Origin: Nonomuraea helvata
GTDB lineage: Bacteria > Actinomycetota > Actinomycetes > Streptosporangiales > Streptosporangiaceae
Reading direction: 5' to 3'
Length of the DNA: 64,000 nt
NCBI RefSeq assembly: GCF_039535785.1
Contig: NZ_BAAAXV010000001.1
Coordinates: 1-64,000, forward strand
Shown here piece by piece: positions 24,845-33,278 of the stretch (position 1 is the first letter of the stretch; each line of letters opens with the position of its first letter). Below the pieces are notes generated by a model, which saw nothing but the letters and a program-made list of their open reading frames with translations, did not search any database and was not told the origin of the DNA. Position numbers and translations under genes: made by a program.

Positions 24845-27135
24845 GCTCGCGCGCCCCCTCTCCAGGGGACAAGCTGGTGTGGCCGTCCGCGCCGGTCCCC
24901 GCCTGGCAGGACTACCGCTCTACTCAGCCAGGGGACGGAGCACCGCGGAACCCGCCTGCGCAGCCGCCCGCACCGACCGCGAGGCCCCCGGCCGACCCCA
25001 AGGGCCACTGGTTCCCGCTCGCCGTCTGCCTGCTGCTGGCCGCCACCGCGCTGGTGCTCAACGGATACGTGACCAACGTCGTCGGCGAGACGCACGCGCC
25101 CCCGCCCGCCGCCGGCTCTCCACCCCCTGAGCTGGAGAAGGTCCGGCGCGGCGGCCCCGTACTCAACATCACGGCGAACGGGCCCGCCAGCGCCCGCCTG
25201 CCGAGCAGGACGATCGCGCTGACGTTCGACGACGGTCCCGACCCGGCGTGGACTCCGCAGGTGCTCGACATGCTGAAGAAGTACGGCGCCAAGGCGACCT
25301 TCTTCACCGTCGGCTCCAAGGTGGCGAAATACCCCGAGCTGGCGCGGCGCATCGTCGCCGAGGGCCACGAGCTGGGGAACCACACCTACTCACACGCCGA
25401 CCTCGCGGCGCTGCCGGCCTGGCGGCTCAAGCTCGAGCTGTCGCTGACGCAACGTGCGCTCGCCGGAGCGACAGGGCTGCACACCACGCTGGCCCGCCCG
25501 CCGTACTCCTCCACCCCCGCGGCGATCTCCGGGCCGCAGTGGGCGGGGATGAAGGCCCTGGCCGCCGAGGGCTACCTGGTCACGCTGACGGACCTCGACA
25601 CCAGGGACTGGAGCCGCCCAGGAGCATCGAAGATCGCGGCGTCGTCGATCCCGGACAGGGGCCGGGGCGCCGTCGTGATGATGCACGACTCGGGCGGCGA
25701 CAGGCGGCAGACCGTCGAGGCCGTCGGGGCCGTCCTGCGGGAACTGACCGGCAAGGGCTACCGCGCCGTCACGGTGACGACGGCGCTCGGCATGCCCTCG
25801 GCGCACCAGCGGGCCGGCGGAGTGGAGCGGTTCGCCGGCTCCGCGCTCAACCTCGCCCAGCGTGCCTCGGAGGCGTTCGCCGGCGCGCTGGCATGGGTGC
25901 TGCTGGCCGCGGGAGCGCTCACCTTGGGGCGGCTCGGCTTCTTCGCCGTGCTCGCGTGGGTGCACGCGGCCCGCACCAGGGGTGGCAAGCGGCGCAAGGG
26001 CCGGGCTCCCGTGTGGTCCGCGCCCCCGCCGGTGACCGTGATCGTGCCCGCCTACAACGAGGCCGCCGGGATCCAGGCCACGGTGCGGTCGCTGGTCGAC
26101 ACCACGTACCAGGGCGAACTCGAGATCCTCGTCGTCGACGACGGCTCGACGGACGACACCGCCGAACTGGCGGAGGCGCTGGGACTCCCCGGGGTACGCG
26201 TGATCCGCCGGCCCAACGGCGGCAAGCCGGCCGCGCTCAACACCGGCATCGCCCAGGCCGCCCATGAGCTGGTCGTCATGGTGGACGGCGACACCGTCTT
26301 CGAACCCGCCACGATCGGCCACCTGGTCCGCCAGCTGGCCGACCCCGCGGTCGGCGCGGTGAGCGGCAACACCAAGGTCGGCAACCGGCGCGGCATGATC
26401 GGCCGGTGGCAGCACGTCGAGTACGTCATCGGCTTCAACCTCGATCGGCGCGCCTTCGAGCTGCTCGACTGCATGGCGACCGTGCCCGGCGCGATCGGCG
26501 CGTTCCGGCGTTCGGCGCTCATGGCGCTGGGCGCGGTGAGCGCGGACACGCTGGCGGAGGACACCGACCTCACGATGGCGCTGTGCCGGGCCGGATGGCG
26601 CGTGGTCTACGAGGAGAAGGCGCTGGCCTGGACGGAGGCGCCGACCTCGCTCGGCCAGCTGTGGAAGCAGCGCTACCGCTGGTGCTACGGCACCCTGCAG
26701 GCGATGTGGAAGCACCGGCGCGCCGTGCTCGAGCCCGGCCCGTTCGGCCGCCGCTGCCTCGGCTACCTGGCCCTCTTCCAGGTGCTGCTGCCCTTGCTGG
26801 CTCCCGTCGTCGACCTCATGGCGATCTACAACACGGTCCTGGGCGATCCGCTCCCGGTCGTCGCGGTATGGGCGGGTTTCGTGGTGGTGCAGGCGCTGAC
26901 CGGCTGGTACGCCCTCCGGCTGGACGGCGAGCGCGCCTCGGCGCTCTGGGTGCTGCCGCTCCAGCAGTTCGTCTACCGCCAGCTCATGTACCTCGTGGTC
27001 ATCCAGTCACTGGCGACGGCCCTGCTGGGCGTACGGCTGCGCTGGCACACCGTACGCCGGGAAGGGACCTTCAGCGGTCCCGGGGACGCCCCGGCCCACC
27101 CGTTCCAGGTCCGCGTCCCCGAGGGGAGCCACTAG
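24841..27135 (+). CDS. Bifunctional NodB polysaccharide deacetylase-GT2 glycosyltransferase
   Basis: A 764-residue fusion. After a Pro-rich tail and a membrane helix (about 56-80) comes a NodB domain: TFDDGPDP (Asp130/131), NHTYSHADL (His181/His185) and RPPYSS. Two helices then lead to a processive family-2 glycosyltransferase from about 395: VTVIVPAYNEAAG, ILVVDDGSTDD, VVMVDGDT, LAEDTDLTM and QRYRW, followed by membrane spans. The GT2 half resembles hyaluronan/chitin-type synthases, with the QxxRW motif as QRYRW. The deacetylase is outside and the synthase inside, so the protein would polymerise an N-acetylated sugar and de-N-acetylate it on export (inference). Confidence 0.85.
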   Translation: MSSRAPSPGDKLVWPSAPVPAWQDYRSTQPGDGAPRNPPAQPPAPTARPPADPKGHWFPLAVCLLLAATALVLNGYVTNVVGETHAPPPAAGSPPPELEKVRRGGPVLNITANGPASARLPSRTIALTFDDGPDPAWTPQVLDMLKKYGAKATFFTVGSKVAKYPELARRIVAEGHELGNHTYSHADLAALPAWRLKLELSLTQRALAGATGLHTTLARPPYSSTPAAISGPQWAGMKALAAEGYLVTLTDLDTRDWSRPGASKIAASSIPDRGRGAVVMMHDSGGDRRQTVEAVGAVLRELTGKGYRAVTVTTALGMPSAHQRAGGVERFAGSALNLAQRASEAFAGALAWVLLAAGALTLGRLGFFAVLAWVHAARTRGGKRRKGRAPVWSAPPPVTVIVPAYNEAAGIQATVRSLVDTTYQGELEILVVDDGSTDDTAELAEALGLPGVRVIRRPNGGKPAALNTGIAQAAHELVVMVDGDTVFEPATIGHLVRQLADPAVGAVSGNTKVGNRRGMIGRWQHVEYVIGFNLDRRAFELLDCMATVPGAIGAFRRSALMALGAVSADTLAEDTDLTMALCRAGWRVVYEEKALAWTEAPTSLGQLWKQRYRWCYGTLQAMWKHRRAVLEPGPFGRRCLGYLALFQVLLPLLAPVVDLMAIYNTVLGDPLPVVAVWAGFVVVQALTGWYALRLDGERASALWVLPLQQFVYRQLMYLVVIQSLATALLGVRLRWHTVRREGTFSGPGDAPAHPFQVRVPEGSH

Positions 27136-27137
27136 AG

Positions 27138-28226
27138 TCAGGCGGCGGGCCGGGCCGGTCGGCCGGCCAGGTAGCCGCGGACGTTGCGCGCGGCCGTGCG
27201 TCCTGCGCGGTTCGCGCCGATCGTGCTGGCGGACGGGCCGTAGCCGACGAGCTGCAGCGCGGGCTCGTTGACGGCCTGGGTGCCGTCCACCTTGATCCCG
27301 CCGCCCGGCTCCCGCAGACGCAGGGGCGCGAGGTGGTCCAGGGCCGAGCGGAAGCCGGTGGCCCAGATGATCGTGTCCGCGGCCAGGAACCCGCCCGTCG
27401 CCGAGTGCTCGTCCGCGGGCCAGGTGACGCCGTGCGCGGTGACGCGGTCGAACATGGGCAGGCGGTTCAGGACGCCCTTCGCCAGGGCCTCGCGTACGAC
27501 CGTGCTGTACCCCAGGCCGGTGACCCCCACCACGCTCTGCGGCGGGAGACCGGCGCGGACGCGCTCCTCGACCAGGGCGACGGCCTCGCGCCGGGCGTTC
27601 TCGCCGAAGTCGCCGTCCCGGAAGACGGGCAGCCGCCGCGTGACCCAGGCCGTGCCGGCGGCGACGCCGGCGATCTCGGAGAGGACGTGCATCGCCGACG
27701 CTCCCCCGCCCACCACGATCACGTGCCGCCCGCTGAACTCCTCCGGCCCGCGGTAGCTCGCGTAGTGGAGCTGGCGCCCCTCGAAACCGGCCGCGCCCGG
27801 GTAGTAGGGCCAGTGCGGACGGGTCCAGGTGCCGGTCGCGTTGACCACGGCCCGGGCCGACCACTCCCCCGCGCCCGTGGCGAGCACCAGGCGACCGTCC
27901 GGGTCGCGCCGCACGGAGGTGACCTTCACCGGTCGTACGACGTCCAGCGCCAGCTCCTCCTCGTAGGCCGCGTAATACGCGGGGACCACCTCGGCGACAG
28001 GGCGGCGGCCGTCCACCTCCAGGTCGCGGGGCACGCCGGGCAGGTCGAAGATCCCGTGCACCTTGTCCATGGTCAGCGAGGGCGAGCGGTGGCGCCACGC
28101 CCCTCCCGCCCCGTCGCCCGCGTCCAGCACGACCGGCTCGAACCCGAACCTGCGCAGGAAGTACGCGCTGGACAGCCCCGCCTGCCCAGCGCCGATCACC
28201 ACTACCTCGGTCTCCTCCACGATCAC
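27138..28226 (-). CDS. Flavin-containing monooxygenase-like NAD(P)/FAD oxidoreductase
   Basis: A 362-residue protein with two dinucleotide-binding sites: VVVIGAGQAGLSSAYFL (FAD, N-terminus) and HVIVVGGGASAMHVLSEI (NADPH, about residue 165). Between them is the YASYRGPEEFSGRH segment, similar to the FxGxxxHxxxY(K/P) identifier of Baeyer-Villiger/N-hydroxylating monooxygenases; WATGFRSALDHL closes the domain. It oxygenates a small nucleophile, not identified. GTG 28226 is preferred because the FAD motif then lies close to the N-terminus, as usual; GTG 28259 is possible. It converges with the NodB-GT2 gene, 2 bases apart. Confidence 0.75.
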   Translation of the reverse strand: MIVEETEVVVIGAGQAGLSSAYFLRRFGFEPVVLDAGDGAGGAWRHRSPSLTMDKVHGIFDLPGVPRDLEVDGRRPVAEVVPAYYAAYEEELALDVVRPVKVTSVRRDPDGRLVLATGAGEWSARAVVNATGTWTRPHWPYYPGAAGFEGRQLHYASYRGPEEFSGRHVIVVGGGASAMHVLSEIAGVAAGTAWVTRRLPVFRDGDFGENARREAVALVEERVRAGLPPQSVVGVTGLGYSTVVREALAKGVLNRLPMFDRVTAHGVTWPADEHSATGGFLAADTIIWATGFRSALDHLAPLRLREPGGGIKVDGTQAVNEPALQLVGYGPSASTIGANRAGRTAARNVRGYLAGRPARPAA

Positions 28227-28370
28227 GTGAAACCGCCGGAAGCCTCGCGGTCTTCCCACCGGCCGTCAGAGCACCCGCCCGGGTCACGCGCCGTACGCGC
28301 ATGTGCCCGCTGGAGGCGAGCACGTTCGTGCGGGGCCGTCGGGAGGCGGCCGAGCAGACGATCTCCGAGC

Positions 28371-28679
28371 TCACGGCCGGCGCGGCGTCCGCAGGTCAGC
28401 CCGTGAGGGCAGCACGCCGACGGCCGCCAGCGCCTCGTCCGTCTGCGCCCACTCCGGCAGCGGGAAGCCGGCAGCGTCGCCGGGCATGAAGTCGAGGATC
28501 TCCCGCCCCTCCCCGTCGGTCCCGTGGGCGCGGGGCGCCCCGGCGAACCCTCGCCCCTCCAGGTGGCCGAGCAGCGCGTGCACGGCCGGGGTCCAGGCCC
28601 CGGCGGGCCGCCGTACGGTGTCGCCGGCCCTGACCACGTGGTTGACGCCGCCGCCGGTCAGCACCTCTTCGTCAGCCAC
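28371..28679 (-). pseudogene. Truncated aminoglycoside phosphotransferase-like gene
   Basis: The 102-residue frame from GTG 28679 (GGGGGA upstream) matches the N-lobe of small APH/choline kinase-like proteins: VLTGGGVNHVVRAGDTVRRP, VHALLGHLEGRGFAGAPRAH and REILDFMPGDAAGFPLPEW. It stops where the family continues into the helical lobe. The catalytic HxDxxxxN loop is absent, so it is a truncated gene. Confidence 0.65.
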
Positions 28680-28798
28680 AGCCGCCACTCCCCCGATCAA
28701 TCGCACACCACCACCGGACCCGGACGATGATCGCCCAGTCCGGCGGCCAGTGTGCCATGGGGCGCCGGGACGCGGCACCCGATTAACCGTCCCCCTGA

Positions 28799-29371
28799 TC
28801 AGCGGCGGGCGCGGAACGCCACGGCCGTCGTCGAGGTGATCGCCGAGACGAGCACGGTCATCACCAGCACGGTGGCGATCGGGCTCCTGCGGCGGGAGGG
28901 CGCGGCCGCGACCTGCCGCCGCAAGGGCTCCCGGGGAGTCACCTTCGGCGTGGGGACAGGGGTCGGCGCGCGTACCGGCGTCGTCCAGGGCACCGGCCGC
29001 CGCACCTGATGCGGCACCTGATGCGGCACCTTGCGCGGGCACTGCCCCACCTGGACCCGGCCGGTGCACACCCCGCCCGGGAAGATGGTCACGCCGGGCA
29101 CCGTGACCTTGGGCGCCGCCCGTCTGCCGGGCGGCATCGAGATCGACACCCCGGGGACCGGCTTCCGCCAGGTCCGCACCCGGGGCACGGACACCGTGGG
29201 CCCGACGGTGACGCCTTTGGGGGGCGCGGGCGGGCGTACGGACACGCGTGGCACCGGGTGGGGCCATGGATGAGGCCCTGGCCCCTGGTCGGCCGCCGCG
29301 GGACCGGCGACGGCCACGGCGGCCAGGGCCACGGCCAGCAGCAGCGGCGCGCGTCTGACGCCCACGCTCAC
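28799..29371 (-). CDS. Exported Pro/Arg-rich protein with C-terminal membrane anchor
   Basis: A 190-residue protein with a signal peptide (LLLAVALAAVAVAGPAAA), a long Pro/Val/Arg-rich body of short alternating repeats (VSVPRVRTWRKPVPGVS, KVTVPGVTIFPGG), one cysteine pair (VCTGRVQVGQC) and a C-terminal helix (ATVLVMTVLVSAITSTTAVAF). Its GTG overlaps the stop of the DUF4239 gene (GTGA). No known family. It looks like a wall-spanning protein held in the membrane at its C-terminus. Confidence 0.6.
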   Translation of the reverse strand: MSVGVRRAPLLLAVALAAVAVAGPAAADQGPGPHPWPHPVPRVSVRPPAPPKGVTVGPTVSVPRVRTWRKPVPGVSISMPPGRRAAPKVTVPGVTIFPGGVCTGRVQVGQCPRKVPHQVPHQVRRPVPWTTPVRAPTPVPTPKVTPREPLRRQVAAAPSRRRSPIATVLVMTVLVSAITSTTAVAFRARR

Positions 29372-30135
29372 AGCCCCCCGCCGATGCGCGCGAACTCCTG
29401 CAGCGCCCCCTGGAACGCCTGAGGCCCCACGGCCAGCGGTCCAGCGAAGGCGTGGGAGATGTCCCAGCTCAGGTACGTGCCGAAGCCCAGCAGCCCCGCC
29501 GTCGCCACCAGCGGCAGCATCGCGAGCCCCTTCGGCCTGGCCCCGGCCAGGAACGGGAAGACGACGACCAGCGCGCCGGTGAGGATGGTCAGGACCAGCA
29601 GGCCCTGGGGAGGCGTGGCGGCGGCGTCGGCGGTGCGCTGGGCCCGCGCCGCCGAGAGCGTGCTGAGGTATCCCAGCACGCTGGTCCTGGCCTCCTTCTG
29701 CTGGTCGCCGGTGACCGGCAGGTTCGTGACGCGGCCGCGCAGCTCGTCGATCCTGGCGGCGCCGACCGGGTCCATCCGGCCCTCGCCCATGAGCGGCCAC
29801 TCGTCCCTGACGACGAACGTGACATAGTCGCGCAGCGCCCTGCGCACGTCCTGCGGCGCGGCGTCCGGCAGTCCTGAGGCCGCCCAGTACGCGTCGACCG
29901 CCGCCTGGCTCTCGGCGTGGGTGTTGAGGCGGGCGGCGTCGGCCGTGGTCCAGGGCACGATGATCGCGATCGCGAACACCAGCAGGAACATGGCCGACAG
30001 CATCGCCCCGGCGTGCGCGGCGGACGGCCCGTTGGGGTCGCGGTCCTCGCCGGCTCTTTTGACCTTCCTGAACACCAGCGCGGTGAGCGCCACGGCGCCC
30101 ACGGCCGCCAAGATCGAGAGCAGGTACGCCACCAT
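29368..30135 (-). CDS. DUF4239 integral membrane protein
   Basis: A 255-residue protein with four helices: AYLLSILAAVGAVALTALVF, MLSAMFLLVFAIAIIVP, LLVLTILTGALVVVFPFL and LPLVATAGLLGFGTYLS. A conserved soluble loop (residues 70-165) lies between pairs 2 and 3. The topology and the loop motif LNTHAESQAAVDAYWAASG match the DUF4239 (bestrophin-like) family, whose function is unsettled. The next gene overlaps it, so the two membrane proteins form a unit. Confidence 0.75.
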   Translation of the reverse strand: MVAYLLSILAAVGAVALTALVFRKVKRAGEDRDPNGPSAAHAGAMLSAMFLLVFAIAIIVPWTTADAARLNTHAESQAAVDAYWAASGLPDAAPQDVRRALRDYVTFVVRDEWPLMGEGRMDPVGAARIDELRGRVTNLPVTGDQQKEARTSVLGYLSTLSAARAQRTADAAATPPQGLLVLTILTGALVVVFPFLAGARPKGLAMLPLVATAGLLGFGTYLSWDISHAFAGPLAVGPQAFQGALQEFARIGGGL

Positions 30136-30291
30136 GAAGAATCTCCCGAACCTCGTGGATACGTAACGTCACATTACTATCACACAGTGCAATGTTGGCG
30201 TCAGGCGCGGAAGAGCAAAGTCCCGGGCAAGCGGCGGGGACGGTACCCTAGGCAAAACTGCTGTGAGCTGGGCAAACATAAGGAAGGGCCC

Positions 30292-30432
30292 ATGAGCGAG
30301 CACGTCCACGTCCGCGTCAACCAGGGTCTGGCGGTCAGCGAGGACGGAAATCTGATCGAGGAGTACCGCTGCGGATGCGGTGCCACCTGGACCCGCGTCC
30401 ACCGGGCCGACGAGGGCCACCCGGAGCCCTGA
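30292..30432 (+). CDS. 46-residue CxC protein
   Basis: A small protein with a good ribosome site (AAGGAAGGG right before the ATG). It contains EEYRCGCGATWTRVHR, a CxC-type turn that could hold a metal if the protein dimerises. No family recognised. The conservative codon use and clean start argue that it is real. Confidence 0.55.
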   Translation: MSEHVHVRVNQGLAVSEDGNLIEEYRCGCGATWTRVHRADEGHPEP

Positions 30433-30540
30433 CCGCCCGGATAGCGGGTCTGCTCCCGTTCGGCGCGCGCTGATGCCGCCGGATGGACGGATTGTCGATC
30501 ATTGACCGCCGTCCCTCACTATCCGTCCAGCAGGATGATG

Positions 30541-30556
30541 ACATTTCAGGAAATGT
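30541..30556 (+). promoter_or_regulatory. Palindrome matching the Lrp-promoter palindrome
   Basis: ACATTTC-AG-GAAATGT is a 16-bp perfect dyad just before the ribosome site of the 30564 gene. Its core, ATTTC-N2-GAAAT, also occurs at 31553-31564 at the start of the Lrp/AsnC gene, so both may be bound by that regulator. Confidence 0.5.
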
Positions 30557-30563
30557 GGGCACC

Positions 30564-30908
30564 ATGGCGGGCGTGAATCTCAACGGCCGCAAATTCGTGA
30601 TGGTGAGCTCCACAGCGAGCGTCGTCGACCAGGACAGCCCTACGGAGTTCCACTATCAGGAGTCCGACGGAGTGGTGTGGGGCAGCTACACCGGCGACAC
30701 CGTGACTCACGGGCACTTCGTCGGCACACGTGACGGCGACCTGGTGTCGATCTCGTACGTGCACGCGCTGAAGGCCGGTGGGACGGCGGGCGGCCAGAGC
30801 AGCAGCCGCATCGAGAAGGCGGACGACGGGCTGCTGCGACTGGTGGAGGAGTTCAGTTTCGACGGGGACGACACGGTCCACGTGAGCGTCTGCCGGGAAG
30901 TCGCCTGA
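30564..30908 (+). CDS. 114-residue beta-rich hypothetical protein
   Basis: A soluble protein with no signal. It has alternating beta segments, including GRKFVMVSSTASVVD, VVWGSYTGDTVTHGHFVGTR and LVEEFSFDGDDTVHV. The GSYTGD...GHFVGTRDGD pattern resembles short MORN-like strand-turn repeats. I know similar short actinobacterial proteins only as hypothetical. ATG 30564 has AGGAAA ten bases upstream, and the palindrome 30541-30556 overlaps this region, so transcription or translation may be blocked there by the neighbouring Lrp-type regulator. Confidence 0.6.
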   Translation: MAGVNLNGRKFVMVSSTASVVDQDSPTEFHYQESDGVVWGSYTGDTVTHGHFVGTRDGDLVSISYVHALKAGGTAGGQSSSRIEKADDGLLRLVEEFSFDGDDTVHVSVCREVA

Positions 30909-30922
30909 CCGCGCCGTCGCGC

Positions 30923-31573
30923 TCAATCATCCTTGCGGAGTGCGGCGCGGCCCTCGGCGGCGCCGACGAAGCGCATCTTGCCGAGCGGCACGCCGCTCTG
31001 GGCGCCCTCCTGGACGGGCCGCCGTGACGGGCGGGACCGGTCCCTGTCGCGGTCACGGTCACTGGGCAGCACGTACGGCCGCCTGAGCACCTCGTCCAGG
31101 ATGAACACCGTCTCGGTCGCCTTGACCGCCGGGATGTTGGCCAGGCGGTCGGTCACCATGGTGTGCACGGCGGCCACGTCGGACACGCGTACCTGGATCA
31201 TGGCGTCGTGCTGCCCCGTGGTGATCGCGCAGTACTCGACCTCCGGCATCCGGGCCAGTTCGGCCCTGAACTGCTTCCACATCTGCTGGCGTACGGTCAC
31301 GAAGATCAGCGCGGTGATGCCGAGCCCGGCCCGCACGTGGTCGATCTCCGCGGTGAAGCGCTTTATCGCGCCGTCGGCGCGCAGCGCCTCGAAGCGGGTG
31401 TAGGCGTTCGCACGGGAGATGCCGACCCGCTCGGCCAGCGCGGCGACCGAGATCCTGCCGTTCTCGCGCAGGACCTCGAGGATCTTCATGTGGATCTCGT
31501 CCAGCTCGAGACCGATGCCGATCCGTCCAGGCTGACCGCCACCGCCAGCACCATTTCTAGAAATATCACTCAT
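30923..31573 (-). CDS. Lrp/AsnC family transcriptional regulator
   Basis: A 216-residue regulator. The HTH lies at about 25-75 (LDEIHMKILEVLRENGRISV, then LAERVGISRANAYTRFEALR). The RAM ligand domain spans about 80-165 (ITALIFVTVRQQMWKQF, EYCAITTGQHDAMIQVRVSD). An unusual basic Asp/Arg-rich tail (DRDRDRDRSRPSRRP) follows, which may add DNA or RNA contacts. GAGG precedes the tandem ATGATG start. It is divergent from the dipeptide-type ABC operon and most likely controls it in response to an amino acid or related ligand. A palindrome lies within its first codons. Confidence 0.85.
   Translation of the reverse strand: MSDISRNGAGGGGQPGRIGIGLELDEIHMKILEVLRENGRISVAALAERVGISRANAYTRFEALRADGAIKRFTAEIDHVRAGLGITALIFVTVRQQMWKQFRAELARMPEVEYCAITTGQHDAMIQVRVSDVAAVHTMVTDRLANIPAVKATETVFILDEVLRRPYVLPSDRDRDRDRSRPSRRPVQEGAQSGVPLGKMRFVGAAEGRAALRKDD
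31553..31564. promoter_or_regulatory. Palindromic candidate operator of the Lrp regulator
   Basis: ATTTCTAGAAAT is a perfect 12-bp palindrome in AT-rich sequence over codons 4-7 of the regulator and between the divergent transcription units. Its ATTTC-N2-GAAAT form is shared with 30543-30554. Confidence 0.5.
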
Positions 31574-31685
31574 CATTACCTCACTGACCTTTATATACGT
31601 CTCGCCGACCGCGCGGGACCTGGACGTTCTGCCGCACAATCCTCGACATCCTTCTGACGAACGTCCAAATCTTGGAGGACCTACC

Positions 31686-33266
31686 ATGGCAACCCGCTCG
31701 CAGACGGCGGCTGTGCTGCTCGCCGGTGCACTCGCCCTCGCCGCCTGCGGAAGCGGCGGCAGCTCCCAGTCCCCCGCCGCCTCCGGCGGTGGCGGCAAGA
31801 CCCTCGTCATCGACACGTCCTTCGACCTCAAGACGGCCGACCCGGGCCGCACGTACGAGCCGACGGGCCTGATCGTCGGCAAGGCGGTCTACGAGACGCT
31901 GCTGACGTTCGACGGGGCCGACGTGACCAAGCCGGTGCCCGCGCTCGCGGAGTCGTACGAGCTGAGCAAGGACGGCAAGACGCTGACGCTCAAGCTGAAG
32001 AAGGGCGCCACGTTCTCGGACGGGTCGCCGGTGACGGCCGACGACGTGGTGTTCTCGCTGACGCGCGTGCGTGACATGAAGGGCACGCCGTCGTTCCTGC
32101 TGGACGGCGTCGAGGTGGCCAAGACCGACGACTCGACGATCACGCTGACGTCGAAGACGGCCAACCCGGCGCTGCCGTACATCCTGCCCAACCCGGCACT
32201 CGGCATCATCAACAGCAAGCTCGCCAAGCAGCACGGCGCCACCGAGGACGCCCAGGACAAGGCCGAGCAGTACCTGAACTCGGCCTCCGCCGGCTCGGGG
32301 CCGTACGAGATCGAGTCGTTCAACGTGAGCAGCCAGGTCACGCTCAAGGCGAACCCGAAGTACTACGGCACCAAGCCCGCCTACGACAAGGTCGTCATCC
32401 GCAACGTCGAGGCGGCCACGCAGAAGCTGAACGTGCAGCGCGGCGACAGCCAGGTGGCGCTGAACCTGTCGGGCGACCAGGTCACCGGCATGCCCGCGAC
32501 CCTCCAGGTCAAGAAGACCGCCTCGGCGAACGTCATCTTCCTGCTGGCCAACCAGGACTCCGGCGTCAGCAAGACCACGCCGAACGCCAAGTTCGTCGAG
32601 GCGGTGCGCAAGGGCGTGGACTACGCGGGCCTGCTGGAGCTGGCCGGCGAGGGCGCGACCCAGGCGCCGGGCGTCATCCCGTCGCAGCTGCTCGGCGCGC
32701 TGCCCGCCGCCGCGGCCACCAAGCGCGACGTGGCGGGCGCCAAGGCGGCGTTGGCCGCCAGCGGTCTGACGAACCCGACCGTCAAGCTGGAGTACCCGAG
32801 CGAGCTGACCGTGAACGGCCTGTCGTTCCAGCCGCTGGCCGAGCGCGTCCAGGCCAACCTCAAGGAGGTCGGCATCACGGTGGACCTGCAGCCCGCGCCG
32901 GTCACCACGGCGCTGGACAACTACCGCAACGGCAAGGAGGAGCTGGGCCTGTGGTACTGGGGCCCGGACTACCCCGACCCGAGCGACTACCTGGCGTTCC
33001 TGCCCGGCAAGACGGTGGGCCTGCGGGCCGGCTGGAAGGCGGGGGCGGCCAAGGAGATCGAGGCCGCCGGTGCCAAGGCCGCCGTCGCGATCGGCGACGA
33101 CGCCCGCAAGGCCGCCTACGAGGACGTGCAGACCAAGCTCAACGCCTCGGGGCCGTTCATCCCGCTGATCCAGCCGAGCCAGAACATCGTGACGGCCGCG
33201 TCGGTGACCGGGCTCGAGTACCACCCGGTGTGGACGGTGGACGTCGCCGACCTCGGCGTGAAGTAA
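31686..33266 (+). CDS. ABC transporter substrate-binding lipoprotein, family 5 (peptide/opine/nickel type)
   Basis: A 526-residue lipoprotein: signal LLAGALALAACGSGG with lipobox LAAC, then the family-5 pattern EPTGLIVGKAVYETLLTFDG, LTLKLKKGATFSDGSPVTAD and GSGPYEIESFN. It captures short peptides or related compounds outside the membrane for the permeases downstream. TTGGAGG precedes the ATG. It is the first gene of a six-gene unit (binding protein, two permeases, two ATPases, M24-like protein) and divergent from the Lrp regulator. Confidence 0.9.
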   Translation: MATRSQTAAVLLAGALALAACGSGGSSQSPAASGGGGKTLVIDTSFDLKTADPGRTYEPTGLIVGKAVYETLLTFDGADVTKPVPALAESYELSKDGKTLTLKLKKGATFSDGSPVTADDVVFSLTRVRDMKGTPSFLLDGVEVAKTDDSTITLTSKTANPALPYILPNPALGIINSKLAKQHGATEDAQDKAEQYLNSASAGSGPYEIESFNVSSQVTLKANPKYYGTKPAYDKVVIRNVEAATQKLNVQRGDSQVALNLSGDQVTGMPATLQVKKTASANVIFLLANQDSGVSKTTPNAKFVEAVRKGVDYAGLLELAGEGATQAPGVIPSQLLGALPAAAATKRDVAGAKAALAASGLTNPTVKLEYPSELTVNGLSFQPLAERVQANLKEVGITVDLQPAPVTTALDNYRNGKEELGLWYWGPDYPDPSDYLAFLPGKTVGLRAGWKAGAAKEIEAAGAKAAVAIGDDARKAAYEDVQTKLNASGPFIPLIQPSQNIVTAASVTGLEYHPVWTVDVADLGVK

Positions 33267-33278
33267 GGGGTCTCCTAG

